From: Strigamia acuminata
Taxonomy: Eukaryota; Arthropoda; Chilopoda; Geophilomorpha; Linotaeniidae
Length of the DNA stretch: 64,000 nt
Direction of reading: 5' to 3'
Assembly (NCBI GenBank): GCA_949358305.1
Contig: OX442322.1
Coordinates: forward strand, 6,386,001-6,450,000
The notes below the pieces were generated by a model that worked only from the letters and a program-made list of their open reading frames with translations, had not been told where the DNA came from and made no database searches. The position numbers and the translations under genes are program-made. Of this stretch, positions 30,701-40,173 are shown piece after piece. Position 1 is the stretch's first letter, and each line of letters begins with the position of its first letter.

Positions 30701-30842
30701 GGGCCACTACTCCAATGAGTGCCCAAGAACAGCGAAAGAAGACGCTAAGTTTGACGCGATAATGAAGCAGATGGCAGAGATTAAACTCGCCATGGCAAAA
30801 AACGAGTCAAAAAACGAGTCAGCGCAGGCGGCGAAGAAATAA
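27762..30842 (+). CDS. gag: Gypsy-1 Gag
   Basis: 1026 residues from ATG 27762 (chosen because the homologous Gypsy-3 gag starts at the same MADN). Residues 1-600 are charged and low-complexity: Ser/Thr/Pro-rich, then an Arg/Glu-rich stretch (RRERERDERRERERDDRR). A capsid-like Retrotrans_gag region lies near 640-800 (REWYQGLKGVNWDDFLMRFD), and a CCHC knuckle near 970 (CFKCNQPGHYSNEC). It is long for a Gypsy Gag because of the N-terminal extension. The end contains two slippery sites for -1 frameshift into pol. Confidence 0.93.
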   Translation: MADNIRVTDSDSDANKRAGSRKGVDYHLRSGGPLPKASAHEARQKRRKPKPDRRSASEASHPSRSETRQRLDETERGEEQSHSKLPRSNRDGETSGNEVLSRNPSPRLTHDTEVGSPKAASPIQKTASNTTANSALNTPITQSRPASVRSEGHKSNASKTERVPSQPYSVSATLVDTMQLAQAEGVRYTLPTGKITVYETLQIVRAALRAHRLSPEITVVEGAYAQQMVDSAQFEADAENEARQAIRERKRKLAEREARALEYGKSQRVPTTPEEVEIVDRALHAHRYAFHSQQEAEQAFMARLQRDKPKSVRKPEVSSSELSDESVEGDPKRTPKVSPKPEQKKEVPVTPRKREVSTEQRVRPRMMALDDNTNNAINRLINANNARRNEERTHTSRQRDDPRGSDWPQSVPILKDDGPSRKHSEDRTSSREERQRERGQQQYHYGNSDSSSDELESNAPSHHDSERGSEERRRERERDERRERERDDRRRGRKESNSSRRNPPRRSPSPDPSSDPTSNDDRRNDKSSNRRKRSNSPRDREKRRRSENSDHRREEFQDLPRQSAFTDSTGRQYTMVELGRALLGSLKAEGIDLSKRNDRNRSTGDRVKKKYAVSRRDTMSVTGNIRWQFYIQNRFDGSWKAGDRFLDEVIRIKTATKATVGDMLTHGIVELMTGSAREWYQGLKGVNWDDFLMRFDLRYGETPEEVSRKMRGLRQMPGETIMDYDIRARLLFEKAPMEFHATGFNLFFLGGLSEYSQRVLLEERAPTGGSYEEMSAFLFENTIDIEKRYYSALPEAEKAATANRLKLSAERYGATDKIMRPTEYLSGIMELAEASVGLQIKNKLTSTLPSNPLAAAKKAPTASAMQATLEEVKEGEEAEQNVGKSDEKEEKDDYSTDEEIRSYRDTLSTGCDEEGPLVHLIHRDRAVEEFRARLKPNAGRIPKYFRKNYTPPSKTDPEKKKSTEAPRDKSNIRCFKCNQPGHYSNECPRTAKEDAKFDAIMKQMAEIKLAMAKNESKNESAQAAKK

Positions 30843-30860
30843 CTTCTCGACCGTCTGCGC
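30797..30860 (+). other. -1 ribosomal frameshift signal with two tandem slippery heptamers (Gypsy-1)
   Basis: A AAA AAC in the gag frame at 30797-30803 and again at 30809-30815. After a 6-nt spacer (30816-30821), GCGCAG (30822-30827) pairs CTGCGC (30855-30860), enclosing a smaller GAAG/CTTC stem. The gag stop is 30840-30842. The pol frame is -1 to gag and open from before the first heptamer. Confidence 0.85.
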
Positions 30861-33800
30861 CATTCATGAAGAAGAAGGGGTTTAACAAAGGGTTCGATAA
30901 ACCGCCACCAGTCAAAGAAATGGGTAGTGACATAGCTAACGCCCAAATTCAAGACAGGGCCAACAACGCTTTGCAGGTAATTACCGCAAACGCTGAGGCT
31001 GAGGCGGAAGAACCGAACCTACTGCTTGAAGAATTACCTCAAGTAGTCGAAGACACAGAAGAATTTCGTGTTTTCATGTGCAACGTGGCGGTCGAATACA
31101 CCAGCCGCCTATGTATGCTGCCCATGACGATAGAACGCGAAAAAATTATGGGACTATTAGACTCGGGAGCAGATCGCTCGTTCGTTTCCGAAGACATAGT
31201 AGCATCATTGGGTCTCACCGATAAAATCAAAGGCGTTAACAAAAATGTACGTCTAAAAACCGCCAACGGAATGGCGCGTCCAAAAGGAGTTATATTATTG
31301 ACCATGGAGTGGCTCGGAAGGGTAGAACAACACCCTTTCCTGGTCCTGCCCACGTGCGACAGAATTTTTCTGTTGGGTTTGGACCTCATGGCGTCAATGG
31401 AAATACAACCAAATCCAATAACGAAATCTTGGAATTATATCAGAAATGATAGAGAAAAACCCGCAATTGTCGTGCCACCAGCTCTTATCAAAGAAGCGGC
31501 CGACAAGACACAGTGGGAAAAAGGCCTAAAGAAATTCGTTCAAGACTACGATTTTAAAGCATTCGTAACAGAATTGCAGCGGGACAATGTAGTGGAAACG
31601 CTTGTCGCCGACGCCGCTTTAGAATTAAACGAAGCGGCAGCCCTACGAAGGGTCCTACTTAAATATGAGGGGATCCTGTTGAAAAAACCGGGCCGAACGA
31701 ATAGGGCTATTCACGAAATTAAATTGACGGATAATAAACCTATACGAGTTGCGTATAAGGGAATGAACCCGCAAAAACGTGAAATAATGCAAAAAATGTG
31801 CCAAGAAATGCTAGACAGTGGCATTGTCTCCGAGGCCCAGGGAGAATACGCGACGCGAGTTGTGCTCGTGATGCGCCCGGGCTCGGACCCACGCCTATGC
31901 ATTGATTACCGCCCATTAAACGCGGTGACGGAGATAGATCCCATACAGATGCCGTCGATCGAATCCATTTTGAGAGAGCTTAGCCCCTTTTCTTGGGTTA
32001 CGACGATGGATCTGTCGAAGGGATACTGGCAAGTTGAGATGAGGCCAGAGGATAAGCTAAAAACAGCATTTTACTCGCCAATTGGACGGTTGATGTTCAA
32101 CGTCATGCCGTTTGGTTTAGTGAATGCTCCCAGTACCTTTCAGAGACTAATCGAAAGCGTATTGGGTGATATCCTGCATCAGTTTGTGTGGGCATACCTA
32201 GATGACATAGTTATTGCCTCTAAAACATTCGAAGAGCACATTGAGCACATCGACCAAGTGCTCACCCGGCTGGCAAAAGCTGGGTTACACGTTCACCCGG
32301 GAAAGAGCAAGTTCTGTCGAAAGGAGCTTGCCTTCCTGGGTTATCGCATTGGAGTCAATGGTTTAGCTATTGGCCCCGAAAAAATCGATGCGATTAATCG
32401 TTTTCCACCACCCGAGGACGTTAAAGGTGTCCAACGGTTTATGGGAATGATAAACTTCTTCGGCAGGTTGCTACCGGGTCTAGCTGAAGTGGCAGCCCCA
32501 GTTACCGACCTCCTGAAGAATGAAAACGAATTTGTATGGTCAAATGAGTGCAACATCGCATTTAATGCGATAAAGAGGATGCTGACGGAAGTCGGCGTAA
32601 TGCCTCTACCCGACTTAAACCGGCCGTTCATATTACATACGGACGCCAGCAGAGTTGGGTTGGGAGCAGCATTGCTCCAAACACACGTGCGCGACGGAGT
32701 CGAACAAGACCTGCCGTGCATGTTTATAAGTCGCAAACTCCAAGGCGCTGAAAAAAATTACAACGCCACAGAGTTGGAGTGTTTAGCAGTTGTGTGGGCT
32801 ATAAGGAAATTCAGAGATTATCTCGAATATACCAAATTTGTAGTCCACACAGATCATCAAGCGTTACAATGGCTGATGAAATTAAAGGAGCCAGCCGGTC
32901 GACTAGCCAGATGGCAGTTAGAACTGATGGCATGCGACTTGACCATTCAATACAAGCCCGGCAAATATAACGTCGTGGCTGACGCTCTGTCACGGGCACC
33001 AGTGTCAGATCCTATCGACGCTGACGATGATGGCGAGGATGACTCCCGCATCATTTATTGCCCTACGAGTTGTCACCGTTGGGATTTAAGGAAAATGAAT
33101 GAAATTCCTACCGCGTCTCCGGCAGATGTAAAATTCTGTGGATTCTGGACGCGATTATACCAACCAGCTGCTGACAATTACCCAAACGCAAAAAAGGAAT
33201 TTAAGCTAGAGCGGAGAATAAATGACCCGCTTCTAAGCGCCTTCCACGCGCATGTCGGCAAGCAGATGCAAAGCAATCCCCCGACAAGGGAGGAAATAAT
33301 TGTGCAACAAAAATTAGACAAAAAATGTCAAGATAGAGCTAGATTCGTACTGACAGGAAAATATCCGCCCAACTTAACCAGAAGGCAGAAGCGTCGTTAT
33401 GCACACGAATCCATAGATTACCTATTGGATGACGGCCTTTTGGTGAAACATCACCCAAATCACCAAGATGACTTGAGTGAATCGGACACCGCAGTAAAGG
33501 TAGTAATACCTGCTTCCTTAATCGGTCGCGTGCTGTGGTTGTTACACGGGCACCCGCTTGCGAGCCATGCGGGAGTAAGCAGAACACTCTATCGTGCTAC
33601 ACAGCTTTTTCACTGGACAGGGATGAAAAAAGATATTGCTCTTTTTGTCCACCAATGTCAGCGATGTCAAGCGTGCAAGCCGAGGAGTAAATCACCATTC
33701 GAAACTATTTTCTTAGGGCCTTACGCGCCTTTTGATTGTTTAAGTGTCGATGTGATGGGCCCAAAACCCGTTACGGGAAATAAAAATGCGTACATTATCG

Positions 33801-34936
33801 TTATAATGGACGTAGCAACTCGTTGGCCCGAGTTGTACGCCGTCGCTAGACCTTCAGCAGAAAAAATCGTTGAATGTATCTACGACGTAGCGTTACGTTA
33901 CGGATTTCCACGTAAAATAATATCCGATAACGGACCCCAATTTATCTCGAAAATTTGGGGTAAGTTTTGTAAAAAATTCGGGATTGTGGCGTCACATACT
34001 TCGACCTACAATCCTAGAACAAATCCCGTTGAGCGACTCAACAGGGATATCAAATATGCATTAAGTATATTCACTGACATTCACAATAGGTGGGATGAAT
34101 ACTTGAGGGAAATCGCGTTCAGCATACGAACAACAGTCTCGAGGACGAGAGATTTTTCTCCGGCCTACCTCAACTTCGCCCGAGAGCTACGAGTGCCTTG
34201 GGACCCACGAGTGGCAGAGTCGGTAAATGTGGTGGACCCAGAGAAACCACATGAGTATGTGTATAAATTGGAGCAAACAATTTCGAACACATACAAGCAC
34301 ATGATGGCGCACATTTTTAACATGCGCGACCGCATTTTACAAGATAAAAGCGGTAGAAAATTCGTGAATTTCGAGATCAATGATTTGGTGTGGAAAGATG
34401 CACACACCCTCTCAAATGCAGCGAGAGGAATCACCGCCAGCTTGGCCGACAAGAGAGATGGTCCGTATGTGATCATCGGCAAGCATGGCGGTAACGCGTA
34501 TAAATTACGTAAGCTCGAGGACAATACCGAGCATAAATCGATCCAGGTACGAGAGTTAACTCCGTACATTCCGGAATTCCCGCAAGAAATGTGGGCCAAG
34601 GGCCAAGTCAAGTCTAAAACTGACGGCCAAATCGTCGATATGTTCGCTGGCGAGTCGGAAAAAGCACCGCCAAGTGACAACGAGGAGTATTTCGACGCCC
34701 CTTCACCTCCGGTCAACGAGATCGTTGAATCCGTTCCGGATCCAATTTTGGTCGGGGGGGAAACAGGAGAAACTCCTGAAACAAACACAAAAAACACGGA
34801 TAAAAAAAGAAATACACATGAGGAGGTACAGACACAAAAAACAACAAAAAATATCGTACCTGTCTCGACTCATCACCTGCGGCCTCGTAGCAGTAATCCG
34901 TTTATAAAAGACGGAAAGGTCGTAGGAAAAGAGTAG
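30815..34936 (+). CDS. pol: Gypsy-1 Pol (protease, RT, RNase H, integrase)
   Basis: Expressed by -1 frameshift; coordinates begin at the first -1 codon after the second slippery site. Retropepsin LLDSGADRSF (about 31157-31186), RT from the CIDYRPLNAV box to YLDD (about 32198), RNase H HTDASRVGLG (about 32637) and the DHQALQWL motif, integrase zinc region (HGHPLASHAGVS ... CQRCQACK), and core acids (VDVMGP, ISDNGPQF near 33925, NPVERLNRDI). The C-terminal tail is acidic then basic and I see no chromodomain. All catalytic motifs are intact. Confidence 0.96.
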   Translation, partial: RVSAGGEEITSRPSAPFMKKKGFNKGFDKPPPVKEMGSDIANAQIQDRANNALQVITANAEAEAEEPNLLLEELPQVVEDTEEFRVFMCNVAVEYTSRLCMLPMTIEREKIMGLLDSGADRSFVSEDIVASLGLTDKIKGVNKNVRLKTANGMARPKGVILLTMEWLGRVEQHPFLVLPTCDRIFLLGLDLMASMEIQPNPITKSWNYIRNDREKPAIVVPPALIKEAADKTQWEKGLKKFVQDYDFKAFVTELQRDNVVETLVADAALELNEAAALRRVLLKYEGILLKKPGRTNRAIHEIKLTDNKPIRVAYKGMNPQKREIMQKMCQEMLDSGIVSEAQGEYATRVVLVMRPGSDPRLCIDYRPLNAVTEIDPIQMPSIESILRELSPFSWVTTMDLSKGYWQVEMRPEDKLKTAFYSPIGRLMFNVMPFGLVNAPSTFQRLIESVLGDILHQFVWAYLDDIVIASKTFEEHIEHIDQVLTRLAKAGLHVHPGKSKFCRKELAFLGYRIGVNGLAIGPEKIDAINRFPPPEDVKGVQRFMGMINFFGRLLPGLAEVAAPVTDLLKNENEFVWSNECNIAFNAIKRMLTEVGVMPLPDLNRPFILHTDASRVGLGAALLQTHVRDGVEQDLPCMFISRKLQGAEKNYNATELECLAVVWAIRKFRDYLEYTKFVVHTDHQALQWLMKLKEPAGRLARWQLELMACDLTIQYKPGKYNVVADALSRAPVSDPIDADDDGEDDSRIIYCPTSCHRWDLRKMNEIPTASPADVKFCGFWTRLYQPAADNYPNAKKEFKLERRINDPLLSAFHAHVGKQMQSNPPTREEIIVQQKLDKKCQDRARFVLTGKYPPNLTRRQKRRYAHESIDYLLDDGLLVKHHPNHQDDLSESDTAVKVVIPASLIGRVLWLLHGHPLASHAGVSRTLYRATQLFHWTGMKKDIALFVHQCQRCQACKPRSKSPFETIFLGPYAPFDCLSVDVMGPKPVTGNKNAYIIVIMDVATRWPELYAVARPSAEKIVECIYDVALRYGFPRKIISDNGPQFISKIWGKFCKKFGIVASHTSTYNPRTNPVERLNRDIKYALSIFTDIHNRWDEYLREIAFSIRTTVSRTRDFSPAYLNFARELRVPWDPRVAESVNVVDPEKPHEYVYKLEQTISNTYKHMMAHIFNMRDRILQDKSGRKFVNFEINDLVWKDAHTLSNAARGITASLADKRDGPYVIIGKHGGNAYKLRKLEDNTEHKSIQVRELTPYIPEFPQEMWAKGQVKSKTDGQIVDMFAGESEKAPPSDNEEYFDAPSPPVNEIVESVPDPILVGGETGETPETNTKNTDKKRNTHEEVQTQKTTKNIVPVSTHHLRPRSSNPFIKDGKVVGKE

Positions 34937-35418
34937 AAAACGTTACGAGTCGATGGCGACGCTGAAAAACAAAAAAATTGATCGATCGACAGCGCTAGCC
35001 ATCAAAATCCGAGACTCTGAAAAATTTCGCTAAGTCCAACAAAGCGGATATCGGTAGAATTCACGTCACGAGATGGCGTGGAAACGCGGGACCCGTAGCA
35101 AAATTATCGGCACGGGTCGGATACCGCGTGCAAAAGACCCCGTAGCAGCAATCGCGCACGGGCGTAGAAACAAAGGAGCCCCGTAGCGTAACATGCGAGC
35201 GGGCTATTGCGCACAAGTCATAAACACCTGGTTCTGGAGTAAAATTACCCAGAACCCACCACGATTGCCTCGTTTTCACCCGGACTTCCGCTAAATCAGC
35301 TGATCGTCGTCCGCACGTGATACACATCGAGTTTATTTTTTAACCGAGTTTTTGATCCATTTTACGAGGAGTTTTAAGTTTTTTTCATCGTGGTCTGACT
35401 GAACGCGCAATCCTCACG
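34937..35418 (+). other. Post-pol noncoding stretch of Gypsy-1
   Basis: 482 bp between pol and the small acidic ORF. No ORF of note and no recognised motif. Confidence 0.4.
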
Positions 35419-35556
35419 ATGGCTGAGGAAGGAGGGGACGAGGAAATGCTTGAAATCGAGCATCATGACGAGAATTGGGACCAGGACGTTAACGTAGTTC
35501 CACCCGATCAGGTAGTAGTCGGTGTCGACGCACGAGATTTAGCTCCGTGCGGTTGA
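35419..35556 (+). CDS. Small acidic ORF, candidate first exon of Gypsy-1 ORF3
   Basis: 45 codons beginning MAEEGGDEEMLEIEHHDEN, ending TGA. A CAG|GTAGTA donor-like site follows codon 31 (35511/35512). Using it with the acceptor at 36308 would join in phase 0 to the ORF3 ATG. The next 750 bp are very AT-rich, as in an intron. The donor is not a strong consensus, so the exon link is a hypothesis. Confidence 0.4.
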   Translation: MAEEGGDEEMLEIEHHDENWDQDVNVVPPDQVVVGVDARDLAPCG

Positions 35557-36308
35557 ATTAAAGATACATTTGACTAACACTTGACATGAACGCTCTGCGT
35601 TCGAAATAGTGTATAATTATTATACTAATACACACGATCGCGCAAGCGATTGTATTTTCTCCTTATTGTTTGTTTTCAAGGACGCGATGGCAGACTTAAT
35701 GTCGCCTCGCTCCTTGAAAATGACTCACGACAATTGACACGAACGAGACAATGGAAACGAGCTCTCTTATTATATTTCCAGGAATGGGAATAATTATTGG
35801 ATAGATTTTGGAATAATTTATAGAACGTTGTTTTCTATTTTTATTTGTTATTTTGTTTGCGAATTTTTCCAATGACACTAATTTATTTTAGATTCGTTTT
35901 AAACTCGACTTTAACTCCGAATTTTGGAGTTATTATTAAATAAATTTATTTCTTTACAAGTTAATTCACGACAAGAACATTTGTTTACATGTTCTAAAAT
36001 TGTCATTGGGAATTTTCACGAACAATTTCGCGAATTTATTGGTTTAATACGAATTTACAGTTTAATTTTAAATTAAATAATCCGAAGAGAATTTCCGTAT
36101 TAATACGCTCGATTCCGTCACGTGGTTATCGTTGGACGTGAGCCAGATGTGCCAAGAAGACTCTTTTCTTCCTGACAAGGACGAATCAATGAACAGGAAT
36201 AGGACTCGACGAACGGCCGCACGTTTCAGCGACGTTCCTCGAGCCCACCCCCTATTTATCTCCGTGTTATTGGCGATTTTATTAATTATTTTGTTTCCAT
36301 CATTACAG
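35512..36308 (+). other. Putative intron before Gypsy-1 ORF3
   Basis: GT at 35512, AG at 36307-36308. The 3' end is a textbook acceptor: AT/T-rich branch region, pyrimidine tract TTTTGTTTCCATCATTACAG, then ATGGAG. The ORF3 frame also extends upstream through the tract to 36132, but those codons look like intron. The true donor could be this one or one nearer the 5' LTR. Confidence 0.45.
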
Positions 36309-38375
36309 ATGGAGCTCCGAGACACGTGGGGAGCGCTCAGCCCCGCATGCATAGTGCGAGCGGGCATTTATCGAGGCGTACTGCCCGATTTTCTGCGCCG
36401 CTGCTTTGGCGAAGATGCAAAGCCATACCGCCTGCGCGTATTATTTTCGCGCGCCCTCGCTAGGCGTTGGGTTAACGACTGTTCACTCCTGGACGCGTTC
36501 CCGGAGTCGGTGCGAAACGTCGTCGCTGCAGAGCTCGCTCGCATCGATGACCCGAAGTCACCAATCTTCCACCCGGCCCTGTCGAGCCAATACACCGGCA
36601 GGCCAGTGGAGGAACATGTGTTGTTCGCGTGGCAAGCGGCCGAGACCGAGGAGGCCCGCGAAGAAGTGTATCAACACTACCGCCAGCAGCTAATCGACAC
36701 TGCGCCGGCGGTTGCAGAGCGGATTTTGCAAGACGACGGGATGAGCACCGCCGATATACACCTGTGGTGCGAACAGATTCGGCAGGGAGAAGTTACGCCA
36801 CAGTGGCGACCGAGAATGGGGATTCTCACGTCACAAGCTGAAATGTGGCAACTCCACTATTTGGGAATTCTCGGCCCCAAATATAATTTCCCAAGGAAGC
36901 GTAAGCGCTCCAAGGGAACCGGGGGCAGCGAATCGCGCTCCCCGGGACGGTCGAAGAAACAGTGCGTCGAACAGCACTCGACCGTCAACGATGGAGCGGG
37001 AACGTCAGCGCAGCCACCGCGCGACTCCGCGAATTACACCAGACCAAGGGTGTTCGTCAACCGTCAGATGAAAGACGGTAAAGAGACTCGAGAAGTCTGG
37101 ATTTCGGGCGACGAAGAGCGAGTCTCTCGTCCCTGTGTCGGCAGACATCCGCTGACTCACCGTGAGCAGCGGAAACGAGACCGCAAAGAGCGGTATTTCG
37201 CTCGCTGCGAGGCGCGGGGAATTCCCCTTCCCGACCACGCTCTCAAAGCAATAGAAGCGAAGGAGGCGAGAGAAGCACGATCGAAGTCGAGTGGCAGATC
37301 TTCCGGGGAGCGTCGCGTCCTAGCGCCAGACACGCGGGACCTTCGCGAGATCATCACTCAGATGAAACGCAAGAAATTGTCGCATTTCGACCCCGCGATG
37401 CAGTTCGCCCGCAAGATGGGCATCGTCGAGGATGGTACCGTGATCCCACACGAGGTGGCACGGTGGTTAAGCGAATATGTCAATTCGCGACCGCGTGTAG
37501 AAAACGCACCTACGGCCGTCGTTCCACCGACGAGTTCTGTAAGCCAGCTCCCGGCACTCCAAGTCACGCCGACTGGAGTGCAAGCGACGCTGCCACCGCC
37601 AACGCAACAGTCTTTGACGTTGCTGTTGCCGACGCAGCCATCGACGTCGCAACCACTGCCGGCACAGCAGTCCCTGACGCTGCCGCCGCCGACACAGCCG
37701 CTGCCGCCGCCGACGCAGCCCCCGCCGCCGCCGACGCCGCCGGACTCGAGCGTCACGCCGAACCCGACCGTCGACGACTCTGTGATGCTGCCCGTGCACC
37801 AGAGTATTGCGCGGGAATGCCATAACGCCCGATTCGGAGAATATTACCCGAGCAAGGCAAGACACGACCGCACCGCGATGTGGTATGAACAGCGTGACGA
37901 AAACGCACGGCTGGCTCGAGAAGCAGCCAATCCATCGATCGAAGAGCTCTTAGCCTTCGCATTTGTGATGGAGGACCCGAGGGCCGCCGCCGCTGCTCTG
38001 CAGGGCGCCGACGTCACTCAGCGCCATTTCATCGAGTGGGGGATGTCGATGATGCGGCACCACTCGCGTGCGTTCGCTGCAGATCCTGATCGCAGCAACC
38101 CTGTAAATCGGCGCAGTCTACAGCTGGCTTTGACAAAAATCATGGTCCAGTTATTGACCCCCTCGCTCTTTGGGGTCGGACGACAGGCGATGGCCTGTTG
38201 GTCCGTGGTAGACAGAGAGGGTGTGCAGATACCTCGCGCACTCGTTGGGGAATGGAGCGCCATTCTCCCCAACCCGGCAATGACTCGCTTCGAGCTGACC
38301 CGGGACGTGGTGAACCCCGAATGGGAGGGGTATAAGTTGCGGAGCATGGCCTTCCGCCACGCCGTTACCACGTGA
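36309..38375 (+). CDS. Gypsy-1 ORF3, unknown accessory protein
   Basis: 688 codons from the ATG directly after the splice acceptor (the open frame reaches back to 36132). The protein is mostly hydrophilic: an ordered-looking N-terminal 200 residues, a basic nuclear-localisation-like block (KRKRSKGTGG, about 195-205), a repeated Arg/Lys/Glu-rich middle, a Pro/Thr/Gln low-complexity stretch (about 37590-37745), and an ordered C-terminal 200 residues. No signal peptide or membrane segment if the spliced start is used, so it does not look like Env. I do not recognise the family. Confidence 0.7.
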   Translation: MELRDTWGALSPACIVRAGIYRGVLPDFLRRCFGEDAKPYRLRVLFSRALARRWVNDCSLLDAFPESVRNVVAAELARIDDPKSPIFHPALSSQYTGRPVEEHVLFAWQAAETEEAREEVYQHYRQQLIDTAPAVAERILQDDGMSTADIHLWCEQIRQGEVTPQWRPRMGILTSQAEMWQLHYLGILGPKYNFPRKRKRSKGTGGSESRSPGRSKKQCVEQHSTVNDGAGTSAQPPRDSANYTRPRVFVNRQMKDGKETREVWISGDEERVSRPCVGRHPLTHREQRKRDRKERYFARCEARGIPLPDHALKAIEAKEAREARSKSSGRSSGERRVLAPDTRDLREIITQMKRKKLSHFDPAMQFARKMGIVEDGTVIPHEVARWLSEYVNSRPRVENAPTAVVPPTSSVSQLPALQVTPTGVQATLPPPTQQSLTLLLPTQPSTSQPLPAQQSLTLPPPTQPLPPPTQPPPPPTPPDSSVTPNPTVDDSVMLPVHQSIARECHNARFGEYYPSKARHDRTAMWYEQRDENARLAREAANPSIEELLAFAFVMEDPRAAAAALQGADVTQRHFIEWGMSMMRHHSRAFAADPDRSNPVNRRSLQLALTKIMVQLLTPSLFGVGRQAMACWSVVDREGVQIPRALVGEWSAILPNPAMTRFELTRDVVNPEWEGYKLRSMAFRHAVTT

Positions 38376-38405
38376 GAACCAACACCGTCAGCGCAGTCAC
38401 ACGCA

Positions 38406-39173
38406 ATGATGGTCACGAGTGAAGAGCCGATGGAGAGCGACGCCGCCTCTTCGACTGCTTCACGTGGAGCCCCAACTCCACCACCGCCGCCGCCACCGAT
38501 GCCTCCAGCGGCGACACCACAGACACCCGTCCTGTCAAATGCGGCGGGTAAGCCCAGACGCTTGTTATGTCGGACGCCACCAACGATGTCCGCCGCTCGC
38601 CAGAGCCTGACGCCTCCCGCAGCCCAACAAGCGCGGGAAGAGACTGTCCAGCAAGCGGTAGTTCCGAAGAGCGCCAAGCCAGCGAAAGCGGCAAAGCTTC
38701 AGACGAACTATTATGAGAAGTTATGTGACGAGTTCTCTCAGCTGTCGATGACGACGGCGACGCGCAAATTCATCCTCGCGCAGAGAGACAAGGGGAAATC
38801 GGTTTTCGTTTGGTTGCACAACCAGGTGCGCCAGACCACCGATTTGATCCTCCATCAGCGTTTGCTGAGGGCCCACCGTGCGCCTCGAACGGCCGCGGAG
38901 GCGAACGCAATCCGGCACACCAATTCCGGGTTTTCGGCGTTCATTCCGCGGGTGTGGCTGCATGAGAGGAGACGTGCCCCATACGAGCCGGCCGGCGGCC
39001 ACGAATTGTGCTTTATTTCCGAGCACGAGGACCCCCGCGACCAGTCTTCAGCCTTGGTTGGAGATCTGGTTTTGCCGCCCGGCGTTGTGCCGCCCGGCGC
39101 TGAGCCGCCCGTCCCTGGAGTGAGTTTCGCCCAGGCGATGGATCCAGCGTCGGGTCCCAGCAAGAAGGATTGA
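38406..39173 (+). CDS. Gypsy-1 ORF4, unknown accessory protein
   Basis: 255 codons from ATG 38406, 30 bp after the ORF3 stop and in a different frame. The N-terminal 100 residues are Pro/Ala/Ser-rich. A compact region around residues 105-210 (YYEKLCDEFSQLSM, RKFILAQRDKGKSVFVWLHN) looks folded and the tail is Pro-rich. It ends 27 bp before the purine tract. No family recognised, no hydrophobic segment. It could be expressed by reinitiation, frameshift or splicing after ORF3. Confidence 0.6.
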   Translation: MMVTSEEPMESDAASSTASRGAPTPPPPPPPMPPAATPQTPVLSNAAGKPRRLLCRTPPTMSAARQSLTPPAAQQAREETVQQAVVPKSAKPAKAAKLQTNYYEKLCDEFSQLSMTTATRKFILAQRDKGKSVFVWLHNQVRQTTDLILHQRLLRAHRAPRTAAEANAIRHTNSGFSAFIPRVWLHERRRAPYEPAGGHELCFISEHEDPRDQSSALVGDLVLPPGVVPPGAEPPVPGVSFAQAMDPASGPSKKD

Positions 39174-39200
39174 TCGCTCCGAACACGCGCGGTCAGAGCT

Positions 39201-39212
39201 GGGAGGGGGACG
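39201..39212 (+). other. Gypsy-1 polypurine tract
   Basis: GGGAGGGGGACG directly before the 3' LTR at 39213. Confidence 0.8.
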
Positions 39213-39807
39213 TGTGGTGACCCGACTGGGGTGGGGCACGAAGAGTTTCTCTCGTGGCCTACATACGGGTAAAGAAGGGGAGTCGCACGCGCGCCTCCCT
39301 TCCCTCAGAGCATTGACATCCAGTCAATGGACGGGCGTCTGCCCTGGGGGAGTGGGGGAGATTCGTCTTCTCCACCATTGGGTGGCTTTAGTCACCTGTC
39401 ACCCCCCGCTTTGTGCAAAGGAATTCGCCTTGCACTGAGCGAGGAGAACCAACACAAAAATCAACCAAGATACACGTAAAAGCCAAACGTCCTAAAACGA
39501 TCAAGCCTAAGTACAAAGACTTCAGGAGTGACCTAGGACAAGGGACTTTCAACGTGAGTACGATTGATTTGTGTTAACCTCCGCAGAGTAACCTGCGAAA
39601 CAAGATTACCACACTATTTTAGCAAGCCAGCTAGAAATAGTAAACCTACTCCAATTTAGCGAGTTGTGCAGACAAACGGTCGCACAAGCCTAAATTGTAG
39701 TAACCACGACGAGCGTTCCCGCCGCTGTGTGTATCGCCGGGAACCACCAAGCGTCCGCCGCTGTGTGATCGCCGGACACCTACACAAAACCCTAAACCTA
39801 GACAACA
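39213..39807 (+). repeat. Gypsy-1 3' LTR, first part (interrupted)
   Basis: Matches the first 595 bp of the 5' LTR, ending with target site AACA (39804-39807) where Gypsy-2 entered. Contains the twin hairpin at 39715-39777. Continues at 52926. Confidence 0.95.
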
Positions 39808-40166
39808 TGTTACAAATTAGCAATAGATGGCGCCACTAGTACTAGCGGCAAATTCAACCTCGAACTTACTATTTTACATAGAAATGGTTCACAAAACATA
39901 TTGTTATGTTTGCTATGACTAAATATAATTTAGATCGATAATATAAAGTTATATTATCAATACTCAATAAGACAAAGCAGGTATTCTTGCTTTATCACGG
40001 GTACGCGACATGAAACCCATTTTCAGAATGTATTTCCGTTCTGTGTATCCATTTCCTGTCCCCGGTATCCAGTTCCGGTTTATGCTAAAAGATTAGCATA
40101 ATCCCAATTTGCGTCTCCATATCCACTTCCTGCGATACGAGATTGGTGGAACCTAATCCCACCGAG

Positions 40167-40173
40167 TATAAAA
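40167..40173 (+). promoter_or_regulatory. TATA box in Gypsy-2 LTR
   Basis: TATAAAA within GAGTATAAAACTCCC. The 3' LTR carries the same at 51630-51636. Confidence 0.6.

Noticed and set aside
36132-36308. Transmembrane segment at the start of Gypsy-1 ORF3, suggesting Env
   Set aside because: The hydrophobic codons coincide with an AT/pyrimidine-rich splice acceptor tract ending CAG before an ATG, so they are more likely intron.
37590-37745. Triplet-repeat expansion
   Set aside because: The CCG/CAG-like run is an irregular Pro/Gln/Thr coding stretch in frame with ORF3, without perfect tandem units.
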